A stretch of DNA of 30,378 nt from a virus, in the IMG/VR virus record IMGVR_UViG_3300032665_000138, positions 1-30,378 of that record; one strand, written 5' to 3'. Each line of letters starts with the position of its first letter. Position 1 is the first letter of the stretch. The position numbers and the translations under genes are program-made. Shown one piece after another: positions 28,393-30,378 of the stretch. The notes beneath the pieces were generated by a model. That model did not search any database and was not told the DNA's origin. It saw only the letters and a list, made by a program, of their open reading frames with translations.

Positions 28393-28721
28393 TGCGCGTG
28401 TATTGCGCTTCGCCATATTCGTCCGCCGATCCCCGCCAGGTGATCGCCAATATCCTCCACGCCGAACAGGTGGGCGTGGAGGTCCGGCGACTCGGACACA
28501 TCCCACTGGTGCCCCATATCGCCCTGCCACCGTTCGCTCTGTCCGTCGAGGACGCCTGGGTACCGGCCATGCGGGAGTGCCTGTCCCACCTGGTGTCCTG
28601 CGATGCCGTGCTTCTGACGGGCGAATGGGCATCCTCCCGAGGGTGCCAGGTGGAACACGCCGCCGCTGTCGAGGCCGGCATGACGGTGTTCCACAGCCTG
28701 GCGGATCTGGAGGCGGCATGA
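28392..28721 (+). CDS. DUF4406-like protein (nucleoside deoxyribosyltransferase fold)
   Basis: A 109-residue protein. 'MRVYCASPYSS' as the first strand, 'RLGHIPLVPHIALPPF', 'CLSHLVSCDAVLLTGEW' and 'SRGCQVEHAAAVEAGMTVF' with Glu88 form the typical DUF4406 layout, a relative of nucleoside 2-deoxyribosyltransferases (Rossmann-like). It may act on nucleotides or bases in the infected cell. It is coupled to both neighbours (TGATG and ATGA). Substrate not predictable from sequence. Confidence 0.82.
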   Translation: MRVYCASPYSSADPRQVIANILHAEQVGVEVRRLGHIPLVPHIALPPFALSVEDAWVPAMRECLSHLVSCDAVLLTGEWASSRGCQVEHAAAVEAGMTVFHSLADLEAA

Positions 28722-28978
28722 CCGAGCGGGAACGATGGAGAACGGTCAAGGCATCCACTCGATGCCGCGCCAAGGGGTGTGCGAAGGTTCCTCTGGAGAG
28801 CGGCTGGTGTGGCTACCACGACGAGTTGATTGAGGACGGTGTGCAGGTCCAGGCCAAGCCAGTATCGCGGAATCTGGACCCCGTGGTGATCGCCGCTCGG
28901 AACCGGACCCGGAAGATGAACCGAGCCCGGAAGCTGGCCGAAATGGAAGCGCGAATCCAGGCACGGAAGGCGTCGTGA
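28718..28978 (+). CDS. Small Cys/His protein with basic C terminus
   Basis: An 86-residue protein, MTERERWRTVKASTRCRAKG to ARIQARKAS. Cys16, Cys21, Cys31 and His34 ('CRAKGCAKVPLESGWCGYH') may bind zinc; the second half is a basic helix rich in Arg, Lys and Ala. This suggests DNA or RNA binding. The start at 28718 overlaps the preceding stop as ATGA; the longer open frame from 28403 is a shadow. Next to the integrase it could be an excisionase-type helper, but no family match was seen. Confidence 0.6.
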   Translation: MTERERWRTVKASTRCRAKGCAKVPLESGWCGYHDELIEDGVQVQAKPVSRNLDPVVIAARNRTRKMNRARKLAEMEARIQARKAS

Positions 28979-30087
28979 CCTTCCCCATTCCCCCCGATGC
29001 CATGGCGCGATGGTGGGAGCAGCACATGAAACAAGAGGGTTCGATGATCAAGTGTCCCGTTTATGAAATCGCTGAGAACCTTGAAACGGTGCCAGCGCTT
29101 ACGTATAGCGCCGTGCCACAGATTAGCCGCGATGCAGCCATGGCTGATGTAATCGAGGCATTTCTGACAAGTCAGATCCCCAACAAGAAGACTGCAAGGG
29201 GATATCGACGCCACCTCAATGCCGCCTTTGATTCAATGGCCGTGGAGAAGTTGGGCGACCTCCAGCCAATCCACTTGATGAATTACCGCTCCGAACTGAT
29301 GGCTGACCTCCGAGGCGTAGCAACCCACGCCCAAGCCCTCATCGCTGTCCGGTCATTCCTGGCATGGGGCGCGGCCTTGCGAGGCCATGACCTCTCCATG
29401 GACCAGGCCAACTATCTCCTGAAGGTTCCCAAGGTTCATGTCATCACGCCCCACGAAATCCTTTCGGCTGAGGAAATCGTCCGATACCTGAAGGCCGCAC
29501 AACAGACTGGCCCCCGTGACTACTGCCTAGCCATCGTTGCGCTGGGTTCCGGGGTTCGCGTGGCCGAACTGGTAGCCATCGACATCAAAGACATCCGGAC
29601 GGATGCCGGTGGTGGGACCATGATCCACGTTCGCCAGGGCAAGGGGTCCAAGGACCGCATGATCCCAGTCCGTAAGGAAGTGGGTCAGGCCGTTGACGCC
29701 TATCTCAAGGCATCCTTCCGCCAGCGTGGGGATGGTGGGCCGCTATTCCAGTCCGAAGATCGGGCCATGGGTGCCAGGGATTCTTGGCGGTTGACTACGA
29801 AATCAGCGGGGAGGATCGTCAAAGCCCTCGCAGACATGGCCGGCATCAAGAAGCGCATCAGTCCCCATGCATTGCGCCACACCTTCGCCTTCACGACCTA
29901 CATGTACTGCCGGAACCTAGTTGCCGTTCAAAAGTTGCTGGGCCATTCGACCATCGCAACCACCCAAAGGTATGTGGCTCACCTAGACGAACTTGATTTA
30001 AGGAAGGCTTGCCCCGCCTCGTTGGTCGGTGGCCGGGGGCCGAAGGTTTCATCCCAACTCAAGAAAACCACAGCCCTGCTGGGCTGA
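28975..30087 (+). CDS. int: Tyrosine recombinase (phage integrase)
   Basis: A 370-residue protein. The catalytic domain (about 155-340) has Arg195 in 'GSGVRVAELV', Lys226 in 'QGKGSKDRMIPV', His298 and Arg301 in 'HALRHTFA', His324 in 'LLGHSTIATTQRYV' and Tyr333 as nucleophile. The N-terminal part (about 50-145) is the core-binding helical domain. The GTG at 28975 overlaps the previous stop (GTGA), but ATGs at 29002, 29026 or 29044 could also be the start, because the first 23 residues look unlike an arm-binding domain. Its codon use is less GC-rich than its neighbours. No attachment site was seen in the window. Confidence 0.93.
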   Translation: MTFPIPPDAMARWWEQHMKQEGSMIKCPVYEIAENLETVPALTYSAVPQISRDAAMADVIEAFLTSQIPNKKTARGYRRHLNAAFDSMAVEKLGDLQPIHLMNYRSELMADLRGVATHAQALIAVRSFLAWGAALRGHDLSMDQANYLLKVPKVHVITPHEILSAEEIVRYLKAAQQTGPRDYCLAIVALGSGVRVAELVAIDIKDIRTDAGGGTMIHVRQGKGSKDRMIPVRKEVGQAVDAYLKASFRQRGDGGPLFQSEDRAMGARDSWRLTTKSAGRIVKALADMAGIKKRISPHALRHTFAFTTYMYCRNLVAVQKLLGHSTIATTQRYVAHLDELDLRKACPASLVGGRGPKVSSQLKKTTALLG

Positions 30088-30106
30088 TCTGTCCACTGGA
30101 GGACGC

Positions 30107-30256
30107 ATGACGCTAAAAGAAAAGATCGACTTCATTCGGTCTGCTATGTGGCACCAGGACGATTGTGGCAGTGGTTGGGGGAAGCCCTGCAACTGCCGAC
30201 ACGACCGGGCTCAAGCCTACCTTGATGAAATTGAAACCAAACTTGCATCCGAGTGA
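30107..30256 (+). CDS. Small hypothetical protein after integrase
   Basis: A 49-residue protein, MTLKEKIDFIRSAMWHQDDC to DEIETKLASE. It has 'CGSGWGKPCNCRHDRAQ', a Cys/His cluster possibly binding a metal, between two helices. The start is preceded by GGAGGA at about five bases. Family not recognised. It is not overlapped with the integrase, from which it is separated by 19 bases. Confidence 0.6.
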   Translation: MTLKEKIDFIRSAMWHQDDCGSGWGKPCNCRHDRAQAYLDEIETKLASE

Positions 30257-30276
30257 TCTTGTCCAGGAGGTGCCCG

Positions 30277-30378
30277 ATGTGGAAAGCCATCCTCTGTTTC
30301 TTCTGGGAGCCGTGGTCCTGCGATGCGTCTAACCCCTACAAAATCACTCGGACCTGTGCCCGATGCGGAAGGCAGGAA
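30277..30378 (+). CDS. Small zinc-ribbon-like protein, 3' part beyond the window
   Basis: The frame reads MWKAILCFFWEPWSCDASNP to CARCGRQE and is open to the window end, 34 codons. It has AGGAGG six bases before the ATG. The short hydrophobic, Trp-rich N terminus followed by a CxRCG motif resembles small prophage proteins of the DUF1660 type, but too little is visible to be sure. Confidence 0.5.
   Translation, partial: MWKAILCFFWEPWSCDASNPYKITRTCARCGRQE

Noticed and set aside
30071-30086. CAGCCC/GGGCTG hairpin at the end of the integrase gene
   Set aside because: The stem is six bases, lies at the end of the coding sequence and has no T run; it is not good enough for a terminator or attachment site.

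Overview
The window is part of a temperate, long-tailed (siphovirus-type) phage or prophage with an HK97-type head. The evidence is a lambda-like repressor/Cro switch, a tyrosine integrase, a large terminase, a portal, a protease/major capsid module and a tape-measure protein. By eye the DNA is GC-rich, with strong G/C preference at third codon positions. A phage-borne lipoprotein with a clear lipobox and a GH108-type endolysin fit a high-GC Gram-negative host, but the host cannot be named from the sequence. No rRNA, tRNA, CRISPR array or insertion sequence was seen.

Layout: every gene from position 1 to 24559 lies on the minus strand, and every gene from 24644 to the end lies on the plus strand. 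The divergence point holds the switch: a leftward Cro-like gene (24338-24559), a rightward XRE repressor (24644-25126), a perfect 9+9 operator between them, and a second, related operator at 25623-25643. Both operators sit inside good sigma-70-like promoters, one leftward into cro and one rightward into the recombination genes. This mirrors lambda PR/PL. The repressor transcript also carries a small overlapping ORF and a lipoprotein, and ends at a strong terminator (25565-25591), so these are likely expressed in the lysogen.

The rightward early operon (25760-30378) encodes two small proteins, a Sak4-like ATPase, a probable single-strand-binding partner, a YqaJ/lambda-type exonuclease, a DUF4406 protein, a small Cys/His protein, the integrase and two more small genes. 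The last runs off the window. Together these make a recombination plus integration module.

The leftward operon starts with cro, a possible small ORF and a terminator-like hairpin. It continues through a CII-like regulator, several small genes, an HNH protein and a primase-polymerase/helicase. A 250-base non-coding stretch follows, rich in a 9-base repeat (TGAGAGGGG on the minus strand) and in purines. Next come a VRR-NUC nuclease, terminase small and large subunits, a run of tiny genes ending in a Mor-family activator, a virion-like protein, the endolysin, three fibre or virion-like proteins (one made of 13 short repeats), a 3-TM holin and a coiled-coil membrane protein. Then come portal-MuF fusion, protease-scaffold fusion, major capsid protein with an inserted FN3-like domain, head-tail connector, gp10-like protein, tail terminator, tail tube, tail chaperones joined by a probable -1 frameshift, tape measure, DUF2460 and the start of DUF2163. 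Almost all junctions are 4-base ATGA/GTGA or 5-base TGATG/TAATG overlaps, so genes in each block are probably translationally coupled.

Points of most interest are the repeat-rich control region at 20157-20406, the mirrored operators with a near-leaderless cro, the lysogen-expressed lipoprotein, the tail-chaperone frameshift, the repeat-built protein at 13079-14089 and the displaced lysis/fibre block between terminase and portal.
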